This document shows, piece after piece, positions 35,301-42,409 of a stretch of 64,000 nt of DNA. Made by a program: the position numbers and the translations under genes. The DNA lies in contig JAHWIR010000005.1 of the NCBI GenBank assembly GCA_019322435.1, positions 62,001 through 126,000 on the forward strand, given 5' to 3'. The stretch's first letter is position 1. Each line of letters begins with the position of its first letter. This DNA comes from Candidatus Woesearchaeota archaeon. GTDB lineage: Archaea > Nanobdellota > Nanobdellia > Woesearchaeales > WJKL01. The notes below the pieces were generated by a model that saw only the letters and a program-made list of their open reading frames with translations, was not told the DNA's origin and did no database searches.

Positions 35301-38176
35301 TGTACAAAGTTTCCACAGGAGGAACTATTTTAGACAGCTACAACGATACAGGAGGCAGATTGTTTGACTTGGCTTGGGATGGGAAGTATTTATGGGCTTT
35401 AGATTATGATTGGGATGCTATACACAAACTAGAGAAAGACAGAATTGTGGTTTCTTTTGACAGCCCTGGAGGTAATCCAAGAGGTTTGACTTGGGATGGA
35501 CAGCATATATGGAATGTAGATTCTAGTAGTGATAGATTATATCAAATCACTACTAAAGGAGACGTTATAAGCAATTGCAATATCTTTGGTGGTGAACCTG
35601 TTGGATTGACTTGGGATGGAAATAATTTTTGGTATTCTGCTACTGATACTGGTGGAATGTACAAGATAGATTCTAGCTGCAATATTCTTAATAGTTTTGG
35701 AAATCCTGGAGGACCAGATGCCAGTGGACTTACTTGGGATGGAAGTTATCTATGGAGTGCTAATAGTGGAAATGATAAAATCTTCAAATCTACTACTGGC
35801 GGAAGTGTTGTAGACAGCATTAATAGCCCCAATTCAAGCCCTGCTGGGCTAACTTTTGATGGTGTTTATTTCTGGAACTCGGATGGAAATGGTCAAATAT
35901 ATAGGCTTTTAACTGACGGGACAGTGCTTGAGAATTTTACAGGCCCTTCAACATTCATATTTGGCTTGGCTTGGCAGCCTACGGATGAAGTAATTGAATG
36001 TTATTCTGAGTCTGAGTGCGGAACAGACGAGTATGTTGGTGAAAATTACTGCATTGGAAATGATGTTTACAGGGATTATGGAGATTACAGCTGTTCTGAT
36101 GCTGCAACACATAACTCTTCATGTGATTATACATCTACTCCTCAATTAAATGAAAGCTGTGGCAGCGGGGAAATTTGTTATAATGGGGGCTGCGTGGCTG
36201 TGAATTGCACTTCTGACCTGGAGTGTGGGCAGGATGTTTGGATAGGAAATGGCTACTGCAGCAATGGAGATGTTTACCAGGTTCTTGGAAATCATAGCTG
36301 CGAAAATGTTGGAACTGTTAATGCAAGCTGCGGTTATAATGAATATATTGCAGTAAAACTAGAATGCGGCAGTGGTTGTTCAAATGGAAAATGTGAAGGA
36401 GAAGGATATATGTGGCATTCTGATTCTGGTACTGACAAGATTTACAAGCTTGCAGAGGATTTTACTGTGGTGGAAAGCTTTGGCGCTCCTGGAGGTGCTC
36501 CTTATGATCTTACATATGACGGAGAATACCTGTGGCTTATTGAAAGTGACAGCGACAGGGTGTATAAGATAACAACAGAAGGGATTATAACTGATTATTT
36601 TAATTCTCCTGGAATAGCCCCTTTTGGACTGGAGTGGGATGGAAGCAATCTATGGCTGGCTGAGTCATCAAATGATATGATCTACAAGATGACAACTAAC
36701 GGCAGTATTGTCTCTAATTTTAGCAGTCCTGGACCTTGGCCAAAAGGCTTGGCATGGGATGGCAGTTATTTGTGGCATGCTGACAATTATATAAATACTG
36801 AGATGATTTACAAGCTGGATACAAGCGGCAATGTTATTGACAGCTTTAGTTCTCCTAGTGATTCGCCGAGGGGATTGGAATGGGATGGAGAGTATTTGTG
36901 GAATGCTGATTCATATAGTGATAAGATATACAAGCTGACAACATCAGGGGCTGTTGTGGACAGTTTTGACAGCATTGGAGCAGTCCCAAATGGCCTTGCA
37001 TGGAGTGAGGATATTAAGATAGTTTGTGTTGCTGATTCTGACTGCGGAACAGACAAGTATATTGGAGACAAGTACTGCAATGGAAATAATGTTGTGCAGC
37101 TTTATAGAACTTATGATTGTGTGAATCCTGGAACTGTTAATTCTTCCTGCAGCCATGGTGATGCTGAAATTATCAGGGATACATGCAGTGGAAGCTGTGT
37201 TAGCGGAACATGTGATGATATTGCTTGTTATAGTGATGATGACTGCGGAGATGATAGGTATGTTGGAAGCAAATATTGTCAATCAGGAGATGTATGGCAG
37301 GATTATAGAGAATATGATTGTGTAAATCCAAAAACTGTTAGTGCTGCCTGCTCAAGTTCTGATCAAGCTAAAAGAAGGAAAGATTGTGAATTTGGTTGTC
37401 AATCTGGTATTTGTTTGGATGAGCCGTCTGGATATGCTTGTTCAAGCAATGCTGGCTGCGGAACAGATGGTTATGTTGGAAGTCAGTATTGCAATGACGG
37501 AAATGAATGGCAGGATTGGAGAACATGGACATGCAATAATGCTGGAACAATTGATGCTTACTGCAGTTATGATGATAATCCACAGTTTAAGACAGGCTGT
37601 GCTGGAGGTTGCTTGGATGGGTGGTGTGTTGGTGCTGTATGCAATATAAATTCTGACTGCGGAACAGATGAATATATTGGAACTCCTTATTGCGATGGAA
37701 ATGATGTTTATCAAGTTTATAGAGTGTGGAGTTGTGATGTTCCTGGAACTGACTCGTGCAGTTATACAGATGGCATTCAATTTAAAGAGGGTTGTGCTAT
37801 TAACTGTTTGAATGGTGTTTGTGTTGATGATGACGGCAGGGGCAGCGGAGATGCTGACTTAGAAGTTTCATATTTCTTGCTGCAGTATCCTGATAATCCT
37901 GTTGCCGGAGATAGTGTTACTTTGACTTTCCATATACATAATGTTGGCAATACTACTGTTGATGAAGCTGAGTGGAGATTAGACAGTGGAGCTGGATATT
38001 CTATTGGCGGTGTTGTAAGTGATTTAAAGGAAGGAGAAGGGATGGGTGTTGGCAAGAAAATAACTTATTCAAGCGCTGGAACTTATTATGCAAAGGTTAA
38101 GGTTGACCCCAATAATAAAATTGAAGAATTTAATGAAGGAAATAATGAAAAAGAATTGATTGTGGTGGTTTCATGA
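32327..38176 (+). CDS. Giant secreted protein: MopE-like motifs, two beta-propellers, Cys-rich repeats, CARDB
   Basis: A 1949-residue exported protein. After the signal peptide (about 1-21) come a beta-rich region and a Cys-rich region (to about 560). Four MopE-like calcium motifs follow (about 560-750; CDGLDNDCDG type). A propeller of about ten 41-residue blades (about 820-1224; AWDGEYLWHTD...VYKL) and a second of about five (about 1358-1563) alternate with seven copies of a 66-residue Cys repeat (CGTD..IG..YC.GNDVYQ.YR). A CARDB domain ends the protein (about 1838-1949). ATG is preceded by AGGGGAG and a duplicated promoter element. Probably a cell-surface adhesin or binding protein. It overlaps the next lipoprotein gene by 4 nt. 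Confidence 0.92.
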   Translation: MGKKLLLAVVIVLLFSFEVYACSDDSDCADDQKCSLGSCLNIEDCLQDADCEMIDGHVRIVDVSPSICDGELVDITIEGILPFKMVDFFEIFGHSIAYPNGWIHDCFMNYNIDLQPGWSWDIIHGGETVAIGIGIYDDDGVGYDEIDSGLMTADTKINMYDDVNEGNCISVAFKHTFNNIDLSSFADGVDGDVELYAAAAGASSEQLDGTDDIDEFGAGYDDGYYSPQYNIDIDDDPPPTTDPEADPNTWTTVTTPNILGYAVVDSGSGVDHYEYQIDSTGGSWTGVGEETSFNTPSQSDGTHTVYVRAVDRCNPGDPGSVNVYINSQMNCECGGGECCSDGCNYDAAGSWCNEVELSQYDCLDGHGLGSDVYVRERYQKCTGSSAACSGTSYYDWGIKNECGPDEYCASDGDSSCTSCSTTCDDSCQSLKCHGIDPDCTSGGGSSQCSDQGGSCSGGNCVGVSCIYNPADACVDSSGCLRPGTFAWWMCDQNIQVEYACKEGNMAGDDVWEKAKNRFCSGTSPNCDGPLEWSWSQIEDCGANERCANDGDTTCTPTPAETCNGADDDYDGDVDEGLSGNLCPLQDGVCSGAREKCIGGSWQSCSSSTYGGDYQAAETRCDGLDNDCDGSVDGSLSRSCGVTWTGACTMGTESCSGGAWTGCTAVLPTTEVCDGSDSDCDGIKDGSEGFGTMDCYDAANSSYAGTGVCSYGYYECTDSGWGSDCVGDVGPEPENCVDGLDNDCDGYTDADDDDCRCDFDSDCGTDGDFIESYCSGNDLLDIYRNYSCINPGANNSCCNYTDYDVVQETCGNGCEYGRCIESGYLWVADYLNDKIHKTSKPGMILESIDISGVYLYGLTWDGEYFWYSDDATNKIYKLSKNGTVIFSFASPGPKPSGLAWDGEYLWHTDYGMDRVYKLTVDGEVVDSFSVPYAYAYGIEWDGNNLWISDYEGNINKLTTNGTVLDSIGVPTGVFGVAWDGEYLWCTSPSRGKMYKVSTGGTILDSYNDTGGRLFDLAWDGKYLWALDYDWDAIHKLEKDRIVVSFDSPGGNPRGLTWDGQHIWNVDSSSDRLYQITTKGDVISNCNIFGGEPVGLTWDGNNFWYSATDTGGMYKIDSSCNILNSFGNPGGPDASGLTWDGSYLWSANSGNDKIFKSTTGGSVVDSINSPNSSPAGLTFDGVYFWNSDGNGQIYRLLTDGTVLENFTGPSTFIFGLAWQPTDEVIECYSESECGTDEYVGENYCIGNDVYRDYGDYSCSDAATHNSSCDYTSTPQLNESCGSGEICYNGGCVAVNCTSDLECGQDVWIGNGYCSNGDVYQVLGNHSCENVGTVNASCGYNEYIAVKLECGSGCSNGKCEGEGYMWHSDSGTDKIYKLAEDFTVVESFGAPGGAPYDLTYDGEYLWLIESDSDRVYKITTEGIITDYFNSPGIAPFGLEWDGSNLWLAESSNDMIYKMTTNGSIVSNFSSPGPWPKGLAWDGSYLWHADNYINTEMIYKLDTSGNVIDSFSSPSDSPRGLEWDGEYLWNADSYSDKIYKLTTSGAVVDSFDSIGAVPNGLAWSEDIKIVCVADSDCGTDKYIGDKYCNGNNVVQLYRTYDCVNPGTVNSSCSHGDAEIIRDTCSGSCVSGTCDDIACYSDDDCGDDRYVGSKYCQSGDVWQDYREYDCVNPKTVSAACSSSDQAKRRKDCEFGCQSGICLDEPSGYACSSNAGCGTDGYVGSQYCNDGNEWQDWRTWTCNNAGTIDAYCSYDDNPQFKTGCAGGCLDGWCVGAVCNINSDCGTDEYIGTPYCDGNDVYQVYRVWSCDVPGTDSCSYTDGIQFKEGCAINCLNGVCVDDDGRGSGDADLEVSYFLLQYPDNPVAGDSVTLTFHIHNVGNTTVDEAEWRLDSGAGYSIGGVVSDLKEGEGMGVGKKITYSSAGTYYAKVKVDPNNKIEEFNEGNNEKELIVVVS

Positions 38177-38871
38177 TTAAGATAATAAGAAATGCTATTA
38201 TTGGATTTTTGATAGCTTATATGTTAGGGGGCTGCGGAGATAGCGGAAGCAGTAAAAAGAAGAAAAATCCTGCGCCTAGCATAACTTTAGAGAGCATTGT
38301 GCAGGATGATTTTGAAAATAGCGGAACAGATATAACTCTTACTGTTACTGATAATGGGGGAGTTGATTCTGTTAATGTTATTTATACTTCTATTAGCTAT
38401 AATGATGTTGTAACTTTAACTGATATTGGAAATGACCAGTATCAAACAACTTTGAATCTTGATTCTGAGACTTATAATATTTCAATAGTTGCTTATGATA
38501 ACAAAGGGAAAGAAAGCACTTTGGATTTAGGGCAGGTTGTGAGATATGGAAATGAAGTTAATACTGATTCTGCATTAGATAATAAATTAAGTGATAATAC
38601 TGATGGTGTAGATGTAACTATGCATTTTATGAATGACCAGTTTGATTTGGATGGTGTTATTATAAAGTATGATGCTGAAGCTGTTGTTAATGGAAAAACA
38701 TATATTCTATGGGTTCAGGGAGAGAATGATGGAGAGCATTTAGTTGAGAAAGCAAAACTAGAAGAATATAATATTTATTGGATACAGATTAATCCTTTGC
38801 CTTTGCAAGATATTGATGGTGTTATAGATCAAATAGATTTAGATGGGTGGATTCCTTATACAACTTATTAA
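38173..38871 (+). CDS. Lipoprotein with Ig-like fold
   Basis: A 232-residue lipoprotein with lipobox LGGC after a short hydrophobic helix, then a Ser/Lys linker (GDSGSSKKKK) and a beta-rich domain (about 40-130) with an Ig/cadherin-like pattern (LTVTDNGGVDSVNVIYTS...ISIVAYDNKGKESTL). The C-terminal 90 residues are a separate acidic domain with no match. The start codon overlaps the stop of the giant propeller protein (ATGA), so the two are translated together and may form a surface complex. It converges with the nucleotidyltransferase gene, overlapping by 4 nt. Confidence 0.8.
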   Translation: MIKIIRNAIIGFLIAYMLGGCGDSGSSKKKKNPAPSITLESIVQDDFENSGTDITLTVTDNGGVDSVNVIYTSISYNDVVTLTDIGNDQYQTTLNLDSETYNISIVAYDNKGKESTLDLGQVVRYGNEVNTDSALDNKLSDNTDGVDVTMHFMNDQFDLDGVIIKYDAEAVVNGKTYILWVQGENDGEHLVEKAKLEEYNIYWIQINPLPLQDIDGVIDQIDLDGWIPYTTY

Positions 38872-39674
38872 ACTTCAATAAACTTCTGCATCCTGTTGAC
38901 AAATTCTTCTGCTTCTTTGTATAATCTTTCGTATTCAGGGCCTTTTATTTCTTTTATTTCTCTATGGGTTATGCCTTTCATCAATTTGTAGAATTTGTCC
39001 ATTGTTTTTGCATATTTTAGCTCCAGCTTGTGTTCTTTTACCAGCTTTTTTTCTAGTAAATCTCCTGCATGCTGCGGAGAAGGAGGGATTTCACCAATAT
39101 GCATTAATGCTGCGTGTGTTGCATCGATTACAGCCCAGTAAAGGTCTAAGGCTGCCTGAAGAATATGCCATTTTGAGTTTAATAATGTTCGTGGGGCACG
39201 GCCGAAGTATACCCAGACAGATTCATTAGATGGGCGGATTCTGCCTTGGATTAGTAATGCCTGCAATGGGTCAAAGAAACCTGTGTCTATAATGGCAATT
39301 CCATCTCTTATTATGTTTATTGCAACTGGATCTCCTGCTCTTACATATTCCCAGAAAGAGGTTATTGTCATTGAAGTTACATGCAGTCTGGTTGAGACTT
39401 TTCCAATTGTTCTTTCTATAATTAATCTATATGCTTCTATGACATCTCTTGTCATCCTTATGGACAGGTCATCTACTACGATTAATACATCAACATCTCC
39501 TTTTTGGCCAACTGGTGTGCGTTTTCTAGCTGCTGAGCCAAACAAGACAACTGCTTTTAAGAAATCTCCAAATTCTGTCTTAATCCTTTTTGCAAAAGAC
39601 CTAGCTATTGTAAGGTCTTCATTTGGATAGTTTGTAATATTAGGACGAACTCCTTTTTTAACTTGAAATTTCAA
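38868..39674 (-). CDS. Nucleotidyltransferase fused to HEPN-like helical domain
   Basis: A 268-residue protein with a minimal nucleotidyltransferase domain: VVLFGSAARKRTP followed by KGDVDVLIVVDDL carries the GS motif and two catalytic Asp. The helical C-terminus (about 165-265; LDLYWAVIDATHAALMHIGE) has the shape of a HEPN domain, but I do not see the Rx4-6H RNase motif. MNT and HEPN proteins often form toxin-antitoxin pairs; here they are fused, so a role in nucleotide transfer to a substrate is equally possible. The TTG at 39674, 5-6 nt after GAGGGGAG, is the better start; the frame extends to 39737. Confidence 0.85.
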   Translation of the reverse strand: MKFQVKKGVRPNITNYPNEDLTIARSFAKRIKTEFGDFLKAVVLFGSAARKRTPVGQKGDVDVLIVVDDLSIRMTRDVIEAYRLIIERTIGKVSTRLHVTSMTITSFWEYVRAGDPVAINIIRDGIAIIDTGFFDPLQALLIQGRIRPSNESVWVYFGRAPRTLLNSKWHILQAALDLYWAVIDATHAALMHIGEIPPSPQHAGDLLEKKLVKEHKLELKYAKTMDKFYKLMKGITHREIKEIKGPEYERLYKEAEEFVNRMQKFIEV

Positions 39675-39721
39675 TATGTCTCCCCTCTTTTTAGTTAAAA
39701 TAGAAAGAAATAGTATATAAA

Positions 39722-39740
39722 TGTTTGGGAATCCCAAACA
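39722..39740. promoter_or_regulatory. Perfect palindrome beside the nucleotidyltransferase promoter
   Basis: TGTTTGGGAATCCCAAACA has 9-bp arms around one base. It abuts the minus-strand TATA-like TTTATATAC (39713-39722), as an operator would; it could also be part of the terminator hairpins of the 104-residue gene. Confidence 0.5.
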
Positions 39741-39743
39741 ACA

Positions 39744-39766
39744 CTCAAAGAGCTTTGCTCTTTGAG
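39744..39766 (-). terminator. Hairpin between minus-strand genes
   Basis: CTCAAAGAGC and its complement flank a 3-nt loop (10-bp perfect stem). It lies 15 nt past the stop of the minus-strand gene at 39781, consistent with a transcription end. Confidence 0.5.
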
Positions 39767-39780
39767 CTAAAAGTTGCTAT

Positions 39781-40095
39781 TTAATATGTAACCTTCTGGA
39801 TAGCTCCATACTTCTCTAATTGTTCTTCCAGCAGATGATAATTTTTTTTGCCTACTACTGGTCCTTGAGTTAATTCTAAAGTAATAATGCAAAGACCCTC
39901 ATCATTTGGCTCTGTAAACTTGGGATCATATTCTTTGTATTTATATCCTGGTTTTTTCTCAGCAGTGACTTGGCCAGTGGCGCTAAAACCTAGTGTTATA
40001 GATATATCTTTTGGTCTAACACCTTTTTTAAGCTGTATAAAATATGATGGGTCTACATCAAATACTGGTTCTATTAATTCCATTTTTTCTGACAT
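39781..40095 (-). CDS. Hypothetical protein (104 aa)
   Basis: A 104-residue soluble protein with mixed strands and no recognised family. The stretch QLKKGVRPKDISITLGFSATGQVTAEKKPG looks beta-rich. The ribosome site GAGGG precedes the ATG at 40095. It is divergent from the Fis-like regulator and shares its intergenic region. Hairpins follow its stop. Confidence 0.65.
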   Translation of the reverse strand: MSEKMELIEPVFDVDPSYFIQLKKGVRPKDISITLGFSATGQVTAEKKPGYKYKEYDPKFTEPNDEGLCIITLELTQGPVVGKKNYHLLEEQLEKYGAIQKVTY

Positions 40096-40175
40096 AATTT
40101 ATCCCTCTGATATATGAAGTTCTTTTGTTTTTTTTCAAGTTATTATTTATATATTTTTTGTTTATTTCCATTAAG

Positions 40176-40183
40176 TTTATATA
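40176..40183 (+). promoter_or_regulatory. TATA box of the Fis-like regulator
   Basis: TTTATATA, centred 27 nt before the ATG at 40207; the mRNA is probably leaderless. A candidate operator lies directly between the TATA box and the start. Confidence 0.65.
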
Positions 40184-40185
40184 TA

Positions 40186-40204
40186 AGTGAGACAAATTTA
40201 TCAT
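40186..40204 (+). promoter_or_regulatory. Candidate operator, copy 1
   Basis: AGTGAGACAAATTTATCAT. Two similar 19-nt sequences lie at 40856-40874 (reverse) and 40928-40946; copy 1 matches copy 3 at 15 of 19 positions. Its position between TATA box and start codon would allow repression of the regulator gene. Confidence 0.55.
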
Positions 40205-40206
40205 AT

Positions 40207-40854
40207 ATGGCAAAAGAAAGGTTAGAGGAAGTTTTGAAGAAAAAAGTAGAGCCTTTGCTAGAAGAAAGCATGCATAAGATTTTAGGGGTTACTATTTCTG
40301 AGTTTGGCAAAGATATATCTGACAAGATTGAAAGAAATCCATTGATTGCATATGATATTGATACTGCTTTGGATTTTAAGGCTGCGAAGAAATTATTTAA
40401 GAAGCAGTTTTTGACAAGAATGCTGCAAACGCATTTTGGGAATATATCTGCTGTTGCTCATATCACTGGATTAGATAGGAGGAGTGTCCACAGGGCTGTA
40501 AAAGAGCTGGGGATTGGCATTAAAGGGATTCGCAGGGATATGCTGAAAGCTGATTATTATAGAAAAGAAGCTGTTGGAGGCATATTGAAGAATACTCTTG
40601 AAAGTTATAAAGCAGTGATTAGGCCTGGGAAGCTGGAAGATATGTATAAGAATGTTGATCAGATTAGTTCTGATATTGTGAAAGAACTGCCAACAATAGA
40701 GATGAGCTGGGATTCAGCTGAGAGGATGTTTGAAAAGCAGTATTTTGAAAAGGCTTTGAAAGAGAATAAAGGCAATGTTTCTAAGACTGCAAGGAAGATT
40801 GGGTTAAGGTATGAGACATTGCATAGAAAGTTGAAGAAATTGGGGCTTAAATAG
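40207..40854 (+). CDS. Transcription regulator with two Fis-type HTH domains
   Basis: A 215-residue DNA-binding protein with two helix-turn-helix domains of the Fis/NtrC C-terminal type (HTH_8). The first is at about 61-103 (GNISAVAHITGLDRRSVHRAVKELGI), the second at about 171-214 (GNVSKTARKIGLRYETLHRKLKKLGL). A helical linker separates them and there is no sensor or AAA+ domain, so one chain may bind two half-sites. The frame is open from 40114 but the TATA box fits the ATG at 40207. A repeated 19-bp site lies at its own promoter, directly after its stop, and at the promoter of the next operon, suggesting autoregulation. Confidence 0.85.
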   Translation: MAKERLEEVLKKKVEPLLEESMHKILGVTISEFGKDISDKIERNPLIAYDIDTALDFKAAKKLFKKQFLTRMLQTHFGNISAVAHITGLDRRSVHRAVKELGIGIKGIRRDMLKADYYRKEAVGGILKNTLESYKAVIRPGKLEDMYKNVDQISSDIVKELPTIEMSWDSAERMFEKQYFEKALKENKGNVSKTARKIGLRYETLHRKLKKLGLK

Positions 40855-40855
40855 T

Positions 40856-40874
40856 ATGACTTTTTTGTCTCACT
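40856..40874 (-). promoter_or_regulatory. Candidate operator, copy 2 (reverse)
   Basis: On the minus strand it reads AGTGAGACAAAAAAGTCAT, matching copy 1 at 15 of 19 positions. It starts 2 nt after the regulator's stop codon. The half-site TGAC is followed 6 nt later by GTCT. Confidence 0.5.
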
Positions 40875-40927
40875 TTTAGCTATTTCTATACACGAATGTT
40901 TATAAGTCTAGAATGCTTATATATTAT

Positions 40928-40946
40928 AGTGTGACCTATTTGTCAT
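40928..40946 (+). promoter_or_regulatory. Candidate operator, copy 3, at the metallopeptidase operon promoter
   Basis: AGTGTGACCTATTTGTCAT contains the exact palindrome TGAC-N6-GTCA. It follows a TATA-like CTTATATAT (about 40916-40924), the same arrangement as copy 1. Confidence 0.55.
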
Positions 40947-40966
40947 GCTGTAGAAATGTGATTAAT

Positions 40967-41122
40967 ATGGTATGGTTTGATTCAAGTTTAAGGTTTCAGC
41001 TGTGTGAAGCTGGAATCAGCGGTAATGTGGAACCAATAAAGCCTTGCAGTGGAAAATGCGGGCAATTAGAGATTCCATCTAGTTCTAGCTCTATTAGCGG
41101 GTTTACAGCAGGTGGGCAATAA
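40967..41122 (+). CDS. Small Cys-containing protein (51 aa)
   Basis: A 51-residue protein, first gene of a three-gene operon. It begins MVWFDSSLRFQLCEAG, contains three Cys (one in LCEAG, two in PCSGKCG) and ends in a Ser/Gly-rich tail (PSSSSSISGFTAGGQ). The frame is open from 40913, but the promoter and operator lie within that stretch, so the ATG at 40967 is preferred. Its stop overlaps the next ATG by 1 nt (TAATG). It could be a precursor peptide for the neighbouring protease or a small metal-binding protein; both are inference. Confidence 0.55.
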   Translation: MVWFDSSLRFQLCEAGISGNVEPIKPCSGKCGQLEIPSSSSSISGFTAGGQ

Positions 41123-41904
41123 TGGGATATTCAAGCGGATGCGGATATAGCTGCGGAAGTTCTGGCGCTTATTCTAGCTTAGAAAATATTGTTGGAAATT
41201 ATAATGGTGGTTCTGGCGGAAGAGGCATTGATTATATGATTGCAGCAGAACCTGTTAAACAGTTTGAGCCAAGAGCAGATTATTTTGATGATGTTAAAAA
41301 AGAGGTTTATTCTGATAATTACAAAAGTGTAAAAAGAGTTTCTGAAACTTATAGTCACAGCATTTCTCATTTCCTTAATCCAGTAAGGCCTTTGAGTGTT
41401 TTTGTCGGAGAAGCTAAGGAGATAAAAGGCTTTGTAGAAGAGGCTTTTAAGGCCTTAACTGGACAGGAATTTCCAGATGATATAATTGTGAGGGTTGTTG
41501 AGGAAGAAGAGATGAAGAAGATGCATCCTGCAAATGTTTTGGGATTTGCAATAAACAGAAAACATCTTGGACTGCCTTCTGAGATTTTTGTTAAAAAGGA
41601 TTTATTAGACAGATTGATGCTGACAATAGGGCATGAATTAGGGCATGTTTTGACAAGAAGATTAGCTGATAATAAAGATGAAGAAGCAAAAGCTTTTGCT
41701 TTTAGTCTGGCTTGGATGAAGAAGATCAAAGAAGAGAATATTGCTAATCTGTCCACTGTAATACAATTGGATAAGCCTGCTGAGAATGGTGTGCATAATG
41801 TTGCATTGGATTTTATTTTGAATTTAGTCAATAAAGGAAGGGAAGCAATAAAGGTTTGGATGGGGCTGGTTAAAGGTGAATTAAATGTATGTGAGTGGAG
41901 CTGA
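41122..41904 (+). CDS. HExxH zinc metallopeptidase
   Basis: A 260-residue protein with a zincin motif HELGH (171-175) after a hydrophobic helix (LLDRLMLTIG); a downstream Glu in NKDEEAKAFAFSLAW (about 187-188) is a likely third ligand. The N-terminus is Gly/Ser/Cys-rich (MGYSSGCGYSCGSSGAYSS) like the ends of the two other proteins of the operon. No signal peptide or TM helix is seen, so it is probably cytoplasmic. It overlaps both neighbours (1 nt and 20 nt). Processing of a neighbour-encoded peptide is a testable idea; no family beyond the zincin superfamily is assigned. Confidence 0.8.
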   Translation: MGYSSGCGYSCGSSGAYSSLENIVGNYNGGSGGRGIDYMIAAEPVKQFEPRADYFDDVKKEVYSDNYKSVKRVSETYSHSISHFLNPVRPLSVFVGEAKEIKGFVEEAFKALTGQEFPDDIIVRVVEEEEMKKMHPANVLGFAINRKHLGLPSEIFVKKDLLDRLMLTIGHELGHVLTRRLADNKDEEAKAFAFSLAWMKKIKEENIANLSTVIQLDKPAENGVHNVALDFILNLVNKGREAIKVWMGLVKGELNVCEWS

Positions 41905-42373
41905 AAAGGAATTAGAAGAATTGTTAAGGATGATGAGGATGTATAGAGATTCTACTGTAAGTCCTGGAATCACTAGCAGTTTTCTTTTTGATAATATAAG
42001 GTCTTATACAAATGACAGCAAAAGTATCTCTGACAGTGTAAAAGGATTGTATGGAACAGATGGGGCAAATCATATTGATGGTTATAATTTCAGCAATAAA
42101 TCTATAATGAATAGTTATGGAAAAGGAGATGTAATGAGTGTTTATGGAACAGATGGGGCAAATCATATTGATGGTTATATGAATATTAGCAATAAAGCTC
42201 TTTTAAAGGGCCTTTATAATGAAACAGGAGCTAATTATAGAAGCGATAAATCAGGAAAAAGTTCTAGTAGATTAGGTTCTGGTGGAAAGTCTGGTGGTGG
42301 AAAAACCTCTTCTAGTGGGAAGGGTTCTTCAAGCAGTTCTAGTTCTAGTGGTTCTTCTGGCGGCGGGAAATAA
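41885..42373 (+). CDS. Gly/Ser-rich protein with YGTDGANHIDGY repeats
   Basis: A 162-residue protein overlapping the metallopeptidase gene by 20 nt. An N-terminal helix (about 5-20, AEKELEELLRMMRMY) is followed by two exact copies of YGTDGANHIDGY (about 55-66 and 86-97) and a degenerate third (YNETGANYRSD). The last 45 residues are Gly, Ser and Lys only, apart from a few others. The repeats and tail suggest an assembled or processed substrate. GGTGA before the ATG supports this start. No known family. Confidence 0.72.
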   Translation: MYVSGAEKELEELLRMMRMYRDSTVSPGITSSFLFDNIRSYTNDSKSISDSVKGLYGTDGANHIDGYNFSNKSIMNSYGKGDVMSVYGTDGANHIDGYMNISNKALLKGLYNETGANYRSDKSGKSSSRLGSGGKSGGGKTSSSGKGSSSSSSSSGSSGGGK

Positions 42374-42409
42374 TTAAGTTTATTAACTATTTCTTTAATT
42401 TAATATAAA

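Noticed and set aside
41367..41831. Minus-strand ORF of 154 codons
   Set aside because: Antisense to the metallopeptidase gene, which has a clear HELGH motif and operon context.
42060..42180. Two near-identical DNA segments resembling a repeat array
   Set aside because: They encode the in-frame YGTDGANHIDGY repeats of the Gly/Ser-rich protein, so no separate repeat feature was listed.
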